Under the pieces are notes generated by a model. The model worked only from the letters and a program-made list of their open reading frames with translations, was not told where the DNA came from and did no database searches. From NCBI GenBank assembly GCA_964628385.1, contig CAZVOD010000022.1:1-55526 (forward strand): 55,526 bases of DNA. The letters run 5' to 3'. Within the stretch, counting starts at the first letter, position 1; every line of letters begins with the position of its first letter. The DNA is from JANQPA01 sp964628385 (GTDB lineage Bacteria; Bacteroidota; Bacteroidia; Chitinophagales; Saprospiraceae). The position numbers and the translations under genes are program-made. This document shows, one piece after another, positions 32,175-40,140 of this stretch.

Positions 32175-34199
32175 ATGAGTTTCGAATTAGTTTCTTCCTT
32201 CAAACCCACCGGGGATCAGCCGCAGGCTATTGAACAACTGGTAAAAGGAGTTCATCAGAATGATCAGCACCAGGTATTACTGGGAGTTACCGGCTCTGGT
32301 AAGACATTTACCATGGCCAATGTTATTGCTCAACTGAACAGGCCGACTCTGATCCTCACGCACAATAAGACGCTTACTGCTCAGCTTTATGGGGAGTTCA
32401 AGTCTTTTTTTCCGGAAAATTCTGTAGAATACTTCGTCTCATATTATGACTACTACCAGCCGGAAGCTTACATTTCTTCTTCTGATACTTATATTGAAAA
32501 AGACCTCTCTATCAACGAGGAAGTTGATAAGCTAAGGTTAAGAGCTACCTCTTCTTTGCTGTCCGGCAGAAGAGATATCATTATCGTGGCTTCTGTATCC
32601 TGTATTTATGGTATGGGCAATCCGGAGGATTACAAGAGCGGTATCATAAGGATTAAAAAGGGGCAGGTTATCTCCAGAAATACTTTCCTTTATGATCTGG
32701 TGACCAGCTTATATTCCCGGACAGAAACCGATTTTCGCAGAGCTACCTTCAGAGTCAGAGGGGATACGGTAGACATCCACCTCCCATACGTGGATTATGG
32801 CTATCGGGTCACTTTCTTTGGCGATGAGATCGAAGAAATTGAACAAATAGAAATAGAAACCGGAAAGCGTATAGAACGCATGAACAATGCAGCTATCTTT
32901 CCTGCCAACTTATATCTGGCTCCTAGGGAACGAATTCACGGTATCATCAAGGAGATTGAGGATGAATTATATGACCACGAAAAGTTCTTTGAAAAGGAAG
33001 GGCGTTTTTTGGAAGCTAAAAGAATACGGGAACGGACAACTTTTGATCTGGAAATGATCAAAGAGTTGGGTTATTGTAATGGGGTAGAAAACTACTCCCG
33101 CTTTTTTGACGGCCGAAACCCTGGGACCAGACCCTTCTGCCTGTTGGATTATTTCCCGGACGATTATCTGATGATAATCGATGAGAGCCATGTGACGATT
33201 CCTCAAGTTAGAGGGATGTACGGTGGTGACCGGGCCAGAAAAATCAATTTGGTCAATTTTGGGTTTCGTTTACCATCTGCTATGGATAACCGCCCATTGA
33301 ATTTTCCGGAGTTTGAAAGCCTGATTAATCAGGTTGTTTATGTGAGTGCTACTCCCGGTGATTATGAATTACAACAGACAGACGGGGTTATTGTCGAACA
33401 GCTCATTCGTCCTACCGGCTTATTAGATCCCCCCATAGAGGTGCGCCCTACTTTGAATCAGATTGATGATCTGATGGAGGAAATTAGTGAGCGTATTAAG
33501 ATCAGTGAGCGTATTTTGGTCACTACATTGACCAAACGGATGGCCGAGGAGCTCACTAAATATCTAACCAAACTCAATATAAAAGTACGGTATATTCACT
33601 CAGAGGTTGATACCATGGAACGGGTAGAAATACTACGCGACCTTAGGCTGGGAGAGTTCGATGTATTGGTAGGGGTGAACCTACTGCGGGAAGGGTTAGA
33701 CCTGCCGGAGGTATCGTTAGTAGCCGTAATTGATGCAGATAAAGAGGGTTTTTTAAGAAATAACCGATCGCTCACCCAGACAGCAGGACGTGCCGCGAGG
33801 AACTCCAACGGAAAGGTTATTTTCTATGCGGATAAGATAACTGATTCGATGCAAAGTACTATTGACGAAACCAACCGGCGCCGGGCCATCCAAATTGAAT
33901 ACAATGAAAAGTATGGTATAACACCAACTACGGTGCGAAAGTCCAGGGAAGAAATTATGAATCAGAGATCTATTCTGGATATTAGAGGTAAAAAGAAAGA
34001 TGCTTACGTAGAACCGGAAGAGCCGAGTTTGGCTGCTGATCCTGTGTTGGAGTACATGTCTAGAGATAAGGTGGAGAAAATGATAACAGATACGGAGCGG
34101 AGGATGAAAAAAGCTGCCAAAGAACTGGACTTTATGTCGGCGGCACAGTACCGGGATGAGTTATTTGCTTTAAAGAAGAAGTTAAAAGAAGCTGTTTAG
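32175..34199 (+). CDS. uvrB: Excinuclease ABC subunit B
   Basis: A 674-residue helicase-like DNA repair protein. Walker A is GVTGSGKTFTMAN (about 34-46), the damage-probing beta-hairpin contains YYDYYQPEAYISSSDTYIEKD (about 89-109), Walker B DESH lies near 337, and motif VI is QTAGRAARN (about 534). The C-terminal UVR domain (about 628-668, MKKAAKELDFMSAAQYRDEL) binds UvrC. UvrB verifies lesions handed over by UvrA and recruits UvrC. The ATG at 32175 gives the canonical MSFELVSSFKPTGDQPQAI start. It is followed 49 bases later by the nucleotidyltransferase gene. Confidence 0.97.
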   Translation: MSFELVSSFKPTGDQPQAIEQLVKGVHQNDQHQVLLGVTGSGKTFTMANVIAQLNRPTLILTHNKTLTAQLYGEFKSFFPENSVEYFVSYYDYYQPEAYISSSDTYIEKDLSINEEVDKLRLRATSSLLSGRRDIIIVASVSCIYGMGNPEDYKSGIIRIKKGQVISRNTFLYDLVTSLYSRTETDFRRATFRVRGDTVDIHLPYVDYGYRVTFFGDEIEEIEQIEIETGKRIERMNNAAIFPANLYLAPRERIHGIIKEIEDELYDHEKFFEKEGRFLEAKRIRERTTFDLEMIKELGYCNGVENYSRFFDGRNPGTRPFCLLDYFPDDYLMIIDESHVTIPQVRGMYGGDRARKINLVNFGFRLPSAMDNRPLNFPEFESLINQVVYVSATPGDYELQQTDGVIVEQLIRPTGLLDPPIEVRPTLNQIDDLMEEISERIKISERILVTTLTKRMAEELTKYLTKLNIKVRYIHSEVDTMERVEILRDLRLGEFDVLVGVNLLREGLDLPEVSLVAVIDADKEGFLRNNRSLTQTAGRAARNSNGKVIFYADKITDSMQSTIDETNRRRAIQIEYNEKYGITPTTVRKSREEIMNQRSILDIRGKKKDAYVEPEEPSLAADPVLEYMSRDKVEKMITDTERRMKKAAKELDFMSAAQYRDELFALKKKLKEAV

Positions 34200-34202
34200 C
34201 AG

Positions 34203-34210
34203 TAGATTTG
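34203..34210 (+). promoter_or_regulatory. Possible -7 box (TAGATTTG) before the nucleotidyltransferase
   Basis: A TAnnTTTG match right after the uvrB stop and 39 bases before the next ATG. No -33 element lies at the right distance, so this is a weak candidate for separate expression of the downstream gene. Confidence 0.3.
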
Positions 34211-34248
34211 GTATTTAACCATAAAACGCCCAGACAAAATCACTCATA

Positions 34249-34977
34249 ATGAAAGCAATGATCTTCGCTGCCGGTCTTGGTACGCGCTTACGCCCGATTA
34301 CGAATGAAAAGCCAAAAGCACTGGTTGAAATCGATGGAATGCCCTTATTGGAAATAGTAATTAGACGTTTGAAATGGTTTGGCATCAAGGATATTATCAT
34401 CAATATCCACCATTTTGGAGAGCAAGTCTTACATTTTCTGGATAAAAATAACCGCTTTGATATCAACATAAAAATCTCTGATGAGCGGGAGCTCTTACTG
34501 GACACTGGTGGCGGTCTAAAAAAAGCGCAGTGGTTTTTTACCGACGGTCCCTTTTTGATCTACAACACTGATGTTATTTCAAATATTGACCTTAGGGCTA
34601 TGCTGCAGCAGCACCAGGAGTATAACGCCATGGCTACGCTCGCCATAAGAAAAAGAGCCACCTCCCGGTACTTTCTTTTTAATAAGAGCAATGAACTAGT
34701 GGGGTGGACTAACGAAAAGACCGATGAGGTAAAGATGTCAAAGCTGGTGGAGCAAACCTATCGTCGGGCTTTTAGTGGAGTGCATATTGCTACACCTCAG
34801 ATTTTCGAATACATGCCGGAAGAAGAAGTATTTTCAATAGTGGAAGTTTACCTTAAAGCAGCTACGGAACAGTCCATTCTGGGTTATGCCCACGACAATG
34901 ATTTTTGGTTAGATGTAGGTAAAATTCCGCAGTTGGAGTCTGCTTCTCGCTTTTTATCCCAAATAGAGTTGGCTTGA
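34249..34977 (+). CDS. Sugar-phosphate nucleotidyltransferase (MurU/HddC-like)
   Basis: A 242-residue cytosolic nucleotidyltransferase. The signature FAAGLGTRLRPITNEKPKALVEIDG (residues 5-29) binds the NTP phosphate; DTGGGLKKA and the metal-binding Asp in IYNTDVIS are also present, as is FWLDVGKIPQL near the end. Length and pattern fit the short single-domain enzymes such as MurNAc-1-phosphate uridylyltransferase and GDP-heptose synthase; the sugar and the nucleotide cannot be told apart by sequence alone. The partner kinase often found beside MurU is not adjacent. An intergenic repeat starts 49 bases downstream. Confidence 0.85.
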   Translation: MKAMIFAAGLGTRLRPITNEKPKALVEIDGMPLLEIVIRRLKWFGIKDIIINIHHFGEQVLHFLDKNNRFDINIKISDERELLLDTGGGLKKAQWFFTDGPFLIYNTDVISNIDLRAMLQQHQEYNAMATLAIRKRATSRYFLFNKSNELVGWTNEKTDEVKMSKLVEQTYRRAFSGVHIATPQIFEYMPEEEVFSIVEVYLKAATEQSILGYAHDNDFWLDVGKIPQLESASRFLSQIELA

Positions 34978-35025
34978 GAAAGGGGAGAATTTAAAAAATT
35001 ATGGATATTGCGATTCATTTGAAAA

Positions 35026-35187
35026 AGACTTGTTTCGCAGGGTCAGAATAGTGGGAAAATTGAATTATTTTTTTACCACACGCAGGCTTTTTGAGGGAGC
35101 CTAGCAGCGCTAAGCGACTGATAAAAGGCACAGTGTGGGAGAAAAAGAACCAATTTTTACCTATTTTGATACCTGCGAAACAAGTCT
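35026..35187 (+). repeat. MITE-like palindromic repeat with perfect 16-bp terminal inverted repeats
   Basis: A 162-bp element with identical inverted ends AGACTTGTTTCGCAGG (35026-35041) and CCTGCGAAACAAGTCT (35172-35187). The similarity of the arms continues inward for about 55 bases (for example AATAG...AAAATTG...CCACAC on both sides), and the core around AGCAGCGCTAAGC is itself nearly palindromic, so the entire element can fold into one long hairpin. Both ends touch AAAA, a possible target duplication. Related copies lie at 13112-13365 and 17761-17938, with solo ends elsewhere. No transposase is present, so it would have to be mobilised in trans. Its right end lies 13 bases before the DUF554 start. 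Confidence 0.8.
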
Positions 35188-35200
35188 AAAATTGATCTGC

Positions 35201-35938
35201 ATGTCTACACCTCGGTACAGATTACCAATCGCTACTTTTGTCAACATGCTCACCATTATTGTGGGTAGTTTTATTGGCCTATTTTTACAACAGCTTTTTA
35301 CCGAAGATATAGAGCTGATCATTTTTCAGGCCATAGGCCTGGGGTCTCTGGTGATCGGTATACAAATGGCTCTGAAAATCCCAGCCGGTTATCTGTTGAT
35401 TTTTATTTTTAGCTTGATTATTGGAGGGGTGATCGGTGCCTTGATCGGGCTCGATGCCATGCTGGCGGCCCTGGGCGATAATATAAAAACTGTCATTAAA
35501 TCAGATAATGAACGCTTTACTGAGGGGATGGTAACGGCCTTTTTGCTTTTTTGTATTGGCTCATTAGTAATTATCGGGGCCATAGAGGAAGGTCTGAAAG
35601 GAAAAAGAGAATTACTCTACATTAAAGCTACTCTTGATGGAGTTACTTCCATTGCTTTTGCTTCCACATATGGTATTGGTGTGATTGTCTCAATAGTACC
35701 TCTGCTGATCATACAGGGTGGTATCACAGTGCTGGCCAGCCGATTGCAATCTTTCTTCACAGAGACGCTCATCTCGGCACTAACAGGTGTAGGAGGAGCA
35801 CTGGTTATTGGAATTGGAATTAACCTGATACCCATAGGTAAGGTTAATTTGGAAAATTTACTGCCCTCCCTTATCGTCATTGTTATTTTGACAAAAGTCA
35901 GAGTTTGGTGGAATGAAAGAAATGCTGGAAAAGTATAA
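35201..35938 (+). CDS. DUF554 family membrane protein
   Basis: A 245-residue integral membrane protein with about seven hydrophobic segments and many glycines (TIIVGSFIGLFL, GLGSLVIGIQMAL, GVGGALVIGIGINL). These match DUF554 (YdfK/YqgA-like) proteins, whose function is not established; a transporter role is suspected. I place the start at the ATG 35201 (MSTPRYRLPIATFVN), which gives the family-like N-terminus; the open frame runs further upstream only because it reads through the end of the MITE-like repeat. It converges on the DUF2851 gene across a short hairpin. Confidence 0.8.
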   Translation: MSTPRYRLPIATFVNMLTIIVGSFIGLFLQQLFTEDIELIIFQAIGLGSLVIGIQMALKIPAGYLLIFIFSLIIGGVIGALIGLDAMLAALGDNIKTVIKSDNERFTEGMVTAFLLFCIGSLVIIGAIEEGLKGKRELLYIKATLDGVTSIAFASTYGIGVIVSIVPLLIIQGGITVLASRLQSFFTETLISALTGVGGALVIGIGINLIPIGKVNLENLLPSLIVIVILTKVRVWWNERNAGKV

Positions 35939-35956
35939 AATCAGGATTCCTGATTT
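35938..35956. terminator. Short bidirectional hairpin between DUF554 and DUF2851 genes
   Basis: AAATCAGGA and TCCTGATTT are perfect 9-base inverted arms centred on 35947. The left arm begins at the last base of the DUF554 stop codon; the DUF2851 stop is 31 bases to the right. Small, but well placed as a shared terminator. Confidence 0.45.
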
Positions 35957-35986
35957 CATACTTTCAGGCCGTACCGGGAAGATGCT

Positions 35987-37258
35987 CTAAGAGACTTTGT
36001 GTAAAATAGCGTTCCCAATATTACAATGCGTGCATTTCTTCTGGTCGCAATAATTCGTTTTCAGCTGGATTAATGCCTGACTTTTAAAGGCGGAGTCCGG
36101 TGAGTACCCCAAAGACTTCCACCCTCTTATAATCGCATTAGATTCTGGTTTCATCTCCCTGAGCCAGTTCATAGTCTTAACCTTTGTTTCTTGATTCAGG
36201 CGTTCTTCTGCGTATAAAAAAATGTAGGGAATCACTGTATTAATAATCAGGGATTGTCTGGTAGCATGTCCTAGCCTCTTAAATTTTCCTTTTGAGACCT
36301 TATCAAATTTATAGTGATCATACCAATAGTTGGAAAGTGTAAGTTCAAACATATTTTCCAGCTCTTTCACATTGGCTGCCACCAGTGCTTTATTGAATAA
36401 GTGAAAAGTTTGATACAACATGGCAGCCAGTTGAGCAATTCGTATAGAAGGAAAGTTGGCCGGACGCAGGCGCAGAAAATTCCACTGCTGCCCAGTCATG
36501 GGAGTCAAATTGAATTTCTGACGAAGAAAAAGGTATTCTTTTTTTAGATTTCTGGGGTAAGGTTCTTCAAAATGCGGCGTAAGCATTCCTGCCTGGCCAA
36601 AGAATAACGCTTCGAGTTGGAATAAGCTGTTCCGGTGTTTTCTTACAATACTTAAGGGCGTGCGGCAAGCTAATTGATCCATTGCATCGGAGTTTTGCTT
36701 CATGCCAAGGCCCCGGGAAAGAAACTGGTAAAATGTTTCTTCCCAATCACCATTATTGTTCTCCAACCGCTGCTTTTGCATGGCTGTTTTAGCTTGAAGA
36801 CGCTCGATAAGAATGCGCTCTAGCCATAGTTCCTTGGAGATATCGGGTACTTTTTCGAAATGATGCTGACAGGGAATCCAGTGCTCATTGTGTAGCAACT
36901 TACGATAAGTGCCCAGTAACTTTTTCGGAATTCTTTTCTTTATCTCTAGGCATGGTAGCCTGCACCCCTGTCTGTTACGGATAGGGGCATCTTCTTCTAG
37001 GACTACATGTAGAATCACGTTTTCGTATTCGTGCTTGTGCTTAAGCCAATCGCTGGAATAAACATGGATTTCTACGTGACCAAACCAGAGTGTATCTCCT
37101 ATTCTTACCTGTGCATTTAGAAAATCAGGTCCTGCATTGGTATTATATTGTCCATAATTTAAAATGGTGAGCGATTCACCCTCCGTACTGTAAAGTTGGT
37201 GTACGTCAAATCTTTTCATTCTCCACACGTAATGAAGAAAGTCTTCAGGAATTTTCAT
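35987..37258 (-). CDS. DUF2851 family protein
   Basis: A 423-residue soluble protein. It has the hallmarks of Bacteroidota DUF2851: the start FLHYVWRMKRFD, the NTNAGPDFLNAQVRIGDTLWFGHVEIH segment, and HVVLEEDAPI. A C-terminal CDQKKCTHCNIGN cluster (about 404-416) could bind a metal. The GPDF-x-NA and GHVEIH blocks recall nuclease-like folds, but this is a guess and no catalytic assignment is established. The gene is monocistronic, with a 303-base gap upstream and a hairpin downstream. Confidence 0.8.
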   Translation of the reverse strand: MKIPEDFLHYVWRMKRFDVHQLYSTEGESLTILNYGQYNTNAGPDFLNAQVRIGDTLWFGHVEIHVYSSDWLKHKHEYENVILHVVLEEDAPIRNRQGCRLPCLEIKKRIPKKLLGTYRKLLHNEHWIPCQHHFEKVPDISKELWLERILIERLQAKTAMQKQRLENNNGDWEETFYQFLSRGLGMKQNSDAMDQLACRTPLSIVRKHRNSLFQLEALFFGQAGMLTPHFEEPYPRNLKKEYLFLRQKFNLTPMTGQQWNFLRLRPANFPSIRIAQLAAMLYQTFHLFNKALVAANVKELENMFELTLSNYWYDHYKFDKVSKGKFKRLGHATRQSLIINTVIPYIFLYAEERLNQETKVKTMNWLREMKPESNAIIRGWKSLGYSPDSAFKSQALIQLKTNYCDQKKCTHCNIGNAILHKVS

Positions 37259-37561
37259 TTGGTTTTTTTCTCATAAAATAATGGGAAAAAGAACAGCAAT
37301 CAATAGTTGTTAAGTATTGATTATGAATCTATTATGTTGTTGGATTTGACTTTTGTATGATAGGGTTTTGAGAAGTAAAAACAAAAAATGAGACACTCGT
37401 GATAGCTCAAAAATGGGTGTAGACTTTCCCGGTTGGAAAGCTTGTGCCTGGTAAAAAAGGAATGAGTTCTGTATGGTCTAAGAAATCTAAGTGCCAGTTT
37501 AATCTACCCCCACTTAGGAGATGGGGGTAGATTACAACTGTAAGCAGGTGAGACGGAATAG
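37259..37561. other. Intergenic region between DUF2851 and the sulfur operon
   Basis: A 303-base gap downstream of the sulfur operon and upstream of the DUF2851 gene. It holds the strong hairpin at 37500-37534 and a smaller one (CTTTCC/GGAAAG, about 37426-37442). No ORF or repeat copy is evident. The DUF2851 promoter should be here but shows no perfect -7 box. Confidence 0.35.
37500..37534 (-). terminator. Hairpin at the end of the sulfur operon, 13-bp perfect stem
   Basis: TAATCTACCCCCA and TGGGGGTAGATTA pair perfectly around the 9-nt loop CTTAGGAGA, 27 bases after the last stop codon of the sulfur operon. The very stable C5/G5 stem is not followed by a T-run on the minus strand, so it may act as a 3' stabiliser rather than an intrinsic terminator. 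Confidence 0.6.
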
Positions 37562-38566
37562 TTAAAATCCTTCTACACCATTTACCGTCGTATACTTAAA
37601 GCTAACCTTCTTATTAGGATAGATGATATTGTGAGCCGAGTGAACCATGATAGCAGCTTCGTGAAAACCGCAAAGGATCAATTTCAGTTTGCCTGGATAA
37701 GTGTTAATATCTCCTACTGCATAGATACCCTTCACGTTAGTACTGTAATCTCTGGTATCTACTTCAATAGCATTTTTATTAATATTCAGGCCCCAGTTGC
37801 CTATTGGCCCCAATTTAGGAGAGAGACCGAATAACGGAATAAAGTAATCCGTTTGCTGATTAAATTTTCCCTTTTGTTTTTGCTTAACTACCACTTCATT
37901 TAAATGGCCATTGCCGCTCAGTCCGATAGCCTGAGCGTCTGTAATCAAGTTGATTTTTCCACCTTCAGCTAGTTTCATCGCTTTTTCTACAGAATCCGGC
38001 GCCGCTCTAAACTCCTTGCGACGGTGAATCAGTGTAACTTCCTCAGCTACATCGGAAAGAAACAGCGTCCAATCCAACGCAGAATCTCCACCACCGGCAA
38101 TAATGACCTTTTTATCGCGGTATTTCTCAGGGTCGCGAATGATATAGTCCACGCCATTATCCTCAAATTGAGTGATATTACTGATCGGTGGCTTTCTAGG
38201 TTCAAAGCAACCTAACCCTCCGGCAATAACGATCACAGGAGCGGCTATACTCGTACCTCTATTTGTGGTAAGAGTAAATACACCTTCTTCGTCTTGCTCG
38301 ATCGATTCTGCCCGTTCTCCTAGTGTAAAGCCTGGTTTGAATGGTGCTATTTGCTCCATCAGGTTGTCTACTAATTCTCCCGCCAGTATAGATGGGTATC
38401 CTGGAATATCGTAGATAGGCTTTTTGGGATATATCTCCGTCAATTGACCACCGGGTTGAGGCAATGCATCTACCAAGTGACATCTCAGTTTCAACAATCC
38501 GGCTTCAAAAACCGTAAAGAGGCCACAAGGCCCTGCTCCAATAATTATAATGTCTGTCTGGATCAT
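37562..38566 (-). CDS. Ferredoxin-NADP+ reductase-like FAD protein (TrxR-like type)
   Basis: A 334-residue two-dinucleotide-binding flavoprotein. The FAD motif is IIGAGPCGLFTVFEAG (residues 6-21), the NADPH motif VIAGGGDSALDWTL (about 149-162), and the C-terminal FAD motif GIYAVGDINTYPGKLKLILCGFHEAAI. It lacks the CxxC redox disulfide of thioredoxin reductase, which places it with the YumC/CT1512-type ferredoxin-NADP+ reductases. It is the last gene of the sulfur operon, 13 bases after the APS reductase stop. Inferred: it feeds electrons from NADPH through ferredoxin to the sulfite reductase. Confidence 0.85.
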   Translation of the reverse strand: MIQTDIIIIGAGPCGLFTVFEAGLLKLRCHLVDALPQPGGQLTEIYPKKPIYDIPGYPSILAGELVDNLMEQIAPFKPGFTLGERAESIEQDEEGVFTLTTNRGTSIAAPVIVIAGGLGCFEPRKPPISNITQFEDNGVDYIIRDPEKYRDKKVIIAGGGDSALDWTLFLSDVAEEVTLIHRRKEFRAAPDSVEKAMKLAEGGKINLITDAQAIGLSGNGHLNEVVVKQKQKGKFNQQTDYFIPLFGLSPKLGPIGNWGLNINKNAIEVDTRDYSTNVKGIYAVGDINTYPGKLKLILCGFHEAAIMVHSAHNIIYPNKKVSFKYTTVNGVEGF

Positions 38567-38579
38567 GAACTATCTATTA

Positions 38580-39311
38580 TTACATGCTCTGTACCTGAGC
38601 TAATTTTTTCCTAAAATAATCAGGGTGCAAACCACACTCCGTTTTTTGTTGTCCCTTCCAGCGCCCTTCGCGGCCTTTTCCTTTAGCCGTACAATGAGTA
38701 CAACCAACTGAGCCAAAGCCATCGGCTTCCAAGGGATGCCTGGGAAGATCATAATCGTTTAAATATTGCTCGAAAGTTGCTTCCGCCACATCAATGTTGG
38801 GGTGGAACTTTAAAATATTTCCATCTAGTTCAAATACGTTTAACCCTGCCCTAAAGTTGGTTTGGTGCTTCATTAAGCCCGAAATCCATATCTTATGCTG
38901 TTGCTTTAGTGGCTCCAATGGTTTTACCTTATTAATGGCGCAGCACCCGTCAGGGTCGTTTTGCCACATCTTTTGTGTGCGTGTGCGCTGATTATCTTTT
39001 GCGTTGGGACAAACGTCAACAATATCTAAGTGAAAACGATTACTCAACAACTCTTTGTAGCTGATAGTTTCCGGAAAATGAAAGGTGGTATTTACAAAAT
39101 GTACCTTTTGCTCCGGTTGAATCCGGTGTATGAGGTGCAGTAAAAAAACCGACTTGGTCCCGCAAGATGTAGTTACCAGCACATCTTCTTTATCAAAGTA
39201 TTTGTATAGCAGTTCGAGGCGCCTTTTAAAAGACAATGGCGAGAAAATATCGTTCAACAGGTCGATACTTAATGAAGGCCAGTTAATTGCGCTTTCGGTG
39301 GTTTTTGTCAT
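38580..39311 (-). CDS. cysH: Adenylyl-sulfate (APS) reductase, CysH family
   Basis: A 243-residue PP-loop reductase. The nucleotide loop is TTSCGTKSVFLLH. The four cysteines of the [4Fe-4S] form are present: the CC pair at 123-124 and C204-x2-C207, so it should reduce APS directly instead of PAPS. The redox-active Cys226 lies in the conserved ECGLH near the C-terminus. The product is sulfite, used by the sulfite reductase two genes upstream. It lies 42 bases after the siroheme methyltransferase gene and 13 bases before the flavoprotein gene in one operon. ATP sulfurylase is not in the window. Confidence 0.92.
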   Translation of the reverse strand: MTKTTESAINWPSLSIDLLNDIFSPLSFKRRLELLYKYFDKEDVLVTTSCGTKSVFLLHLIHRIQPEQKVHFVNTTFHFPETISYKELLSNRFHLDIVDVCPNAKDNQRTRTQKMWQNDPDGCCAINKVKPLEPLKQQHKIWISGLMKHQTNFRAGLNVFELDGNILKFHPNIDVAEATFEQYLNDYDLPRHPLEADGFGSVGCTHCTAKGKGREGRWKGQQKTECGLHPDYFRKKLAQVQSM

Positions 39312-39353
39312 GAGTCTACGTTTTTTTACAGTTGATTTACAATAAAAGATGGC

Positions 39354-40136
39354 TTATGCCCGGTTGGTTTGAGAAAGCATAGCCACTTTGTTTTCAATTT
39401 CTACCGGCCATGCTTGGTGGAAGCGAACGCAATCACCAAGCACAATAATGCCGGGGGTACCTATTTTATGTTGTTTTGCTTTTTCCAAAATATCATCCAC
39501 CTTCCCCAATGCTACCTTTTCAGTGGGTCTTGATCCATTTTGAATGATCATTACAGGTGTGTCGTCTTTTCCTTCTTTTTGATACAAATGCACAATGTCT
39601 GCTAATTTTTTTATTCCCATAAGCACAATTACTGTGGCATCAGACTGAGCGGCTAATTGCATATCGCGGGATAACTTACCCTCATGCGTTGTGCCCGTAA
39701 TGACCCAAAAGCTATCGCTGACGTGACGAGTAGTCAGCGGAACTCGCTGTAAAGTTGCCAGGCCAATACTACTGGAGATACCAGGAATCACATTTACCGG
39801 AATATCAAAGCTGGCCAAGAATTCAATTTCCTCCTGTGCTCTTCCAAATATAAATGGGTCACCACCTTTTAGACGAACTACATGCCCGTAGGTAAGGGCA
39901 TTTTGCACCAGTAAAAGATTGATCTCATCCTGCTTTTTATAATGCCTGCTGGCTCGTTTACCTACAAAAACTTTCCTGGCCTTATCTGAGGCAAAGTCTA
40001 ATAATTCAGAATTGGCAAGGGCATCGTATAAAATGACATCTGCCTGCTGTATGGCCCTCATGCCTTTTATCGTAATCAGTTCTGCATCGCCGGGACCAGC
40101 GCCTACCATAGTTACTCTGGGTTGAATATTACTCAT
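39354..40136 (-). CDS. cobA: Uroporphyrinogen-III C-methyltransferase
   Basis: A 260-residue S-adenosylmethionine-dependent methyltransferase. Family signatures are VGAGPGDAELITIKG near the start, ILYDALANSELLDFA, VRLKGGDPFIFGRAQEE and GISSSIGLATLQRVPLTTR. It methylates uroporphyrinogen III to precorrin-2, the first step to siroheme, the cofactor of the sulfite reductase encoded immediately upstream. I chose the ATG at 40136, four bases after the sulfite reductase stop; an in-frame ATG at 40163 would overlap that gene. The dehydrogenase/ferrochelatase for later siroheme steps is not fused and not in this window. Confidence 0.92.
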   Translation of the reverse strand: MSNIQPRVTMVGAGPGDAELITIKGMRAIQQADVILYDALANSELLDFASDKARKVFVGKRASRHYKKQDEINLLLVQNALTYGHVVRLKGGDPFIFGRAQEEIEFLASFDIPVNVIPGISSSIGLATLQRVPLTTRHVSDSFWVITGTTHEGKLSRDMQLAAQSDATVIVLMGIKKLADIVHLYQKEGKDDTPVMIIQNGSRPTEKVALGKVDDILEKAKQHKIGTPGIIVLGDCVRFHQAWPVEIENKVAMLSQTNRA

Positions 40137-40140
40137 TAAT

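Noticed and set aside
35135..35200. Longer DUF554 start
   Set aside because: The extra codons read through the end of the palindromic repeat; family similarity begins at the ATG at 35201.
37562..38566. Thioredoxin reductase
   Set aside because: The protein has the fold but lacks the CxxC redox disulfide between the FAD and NADPH halves; a ferredoxin-NADP+ reductase of the YumC type fits better and suits the sulfur operon.
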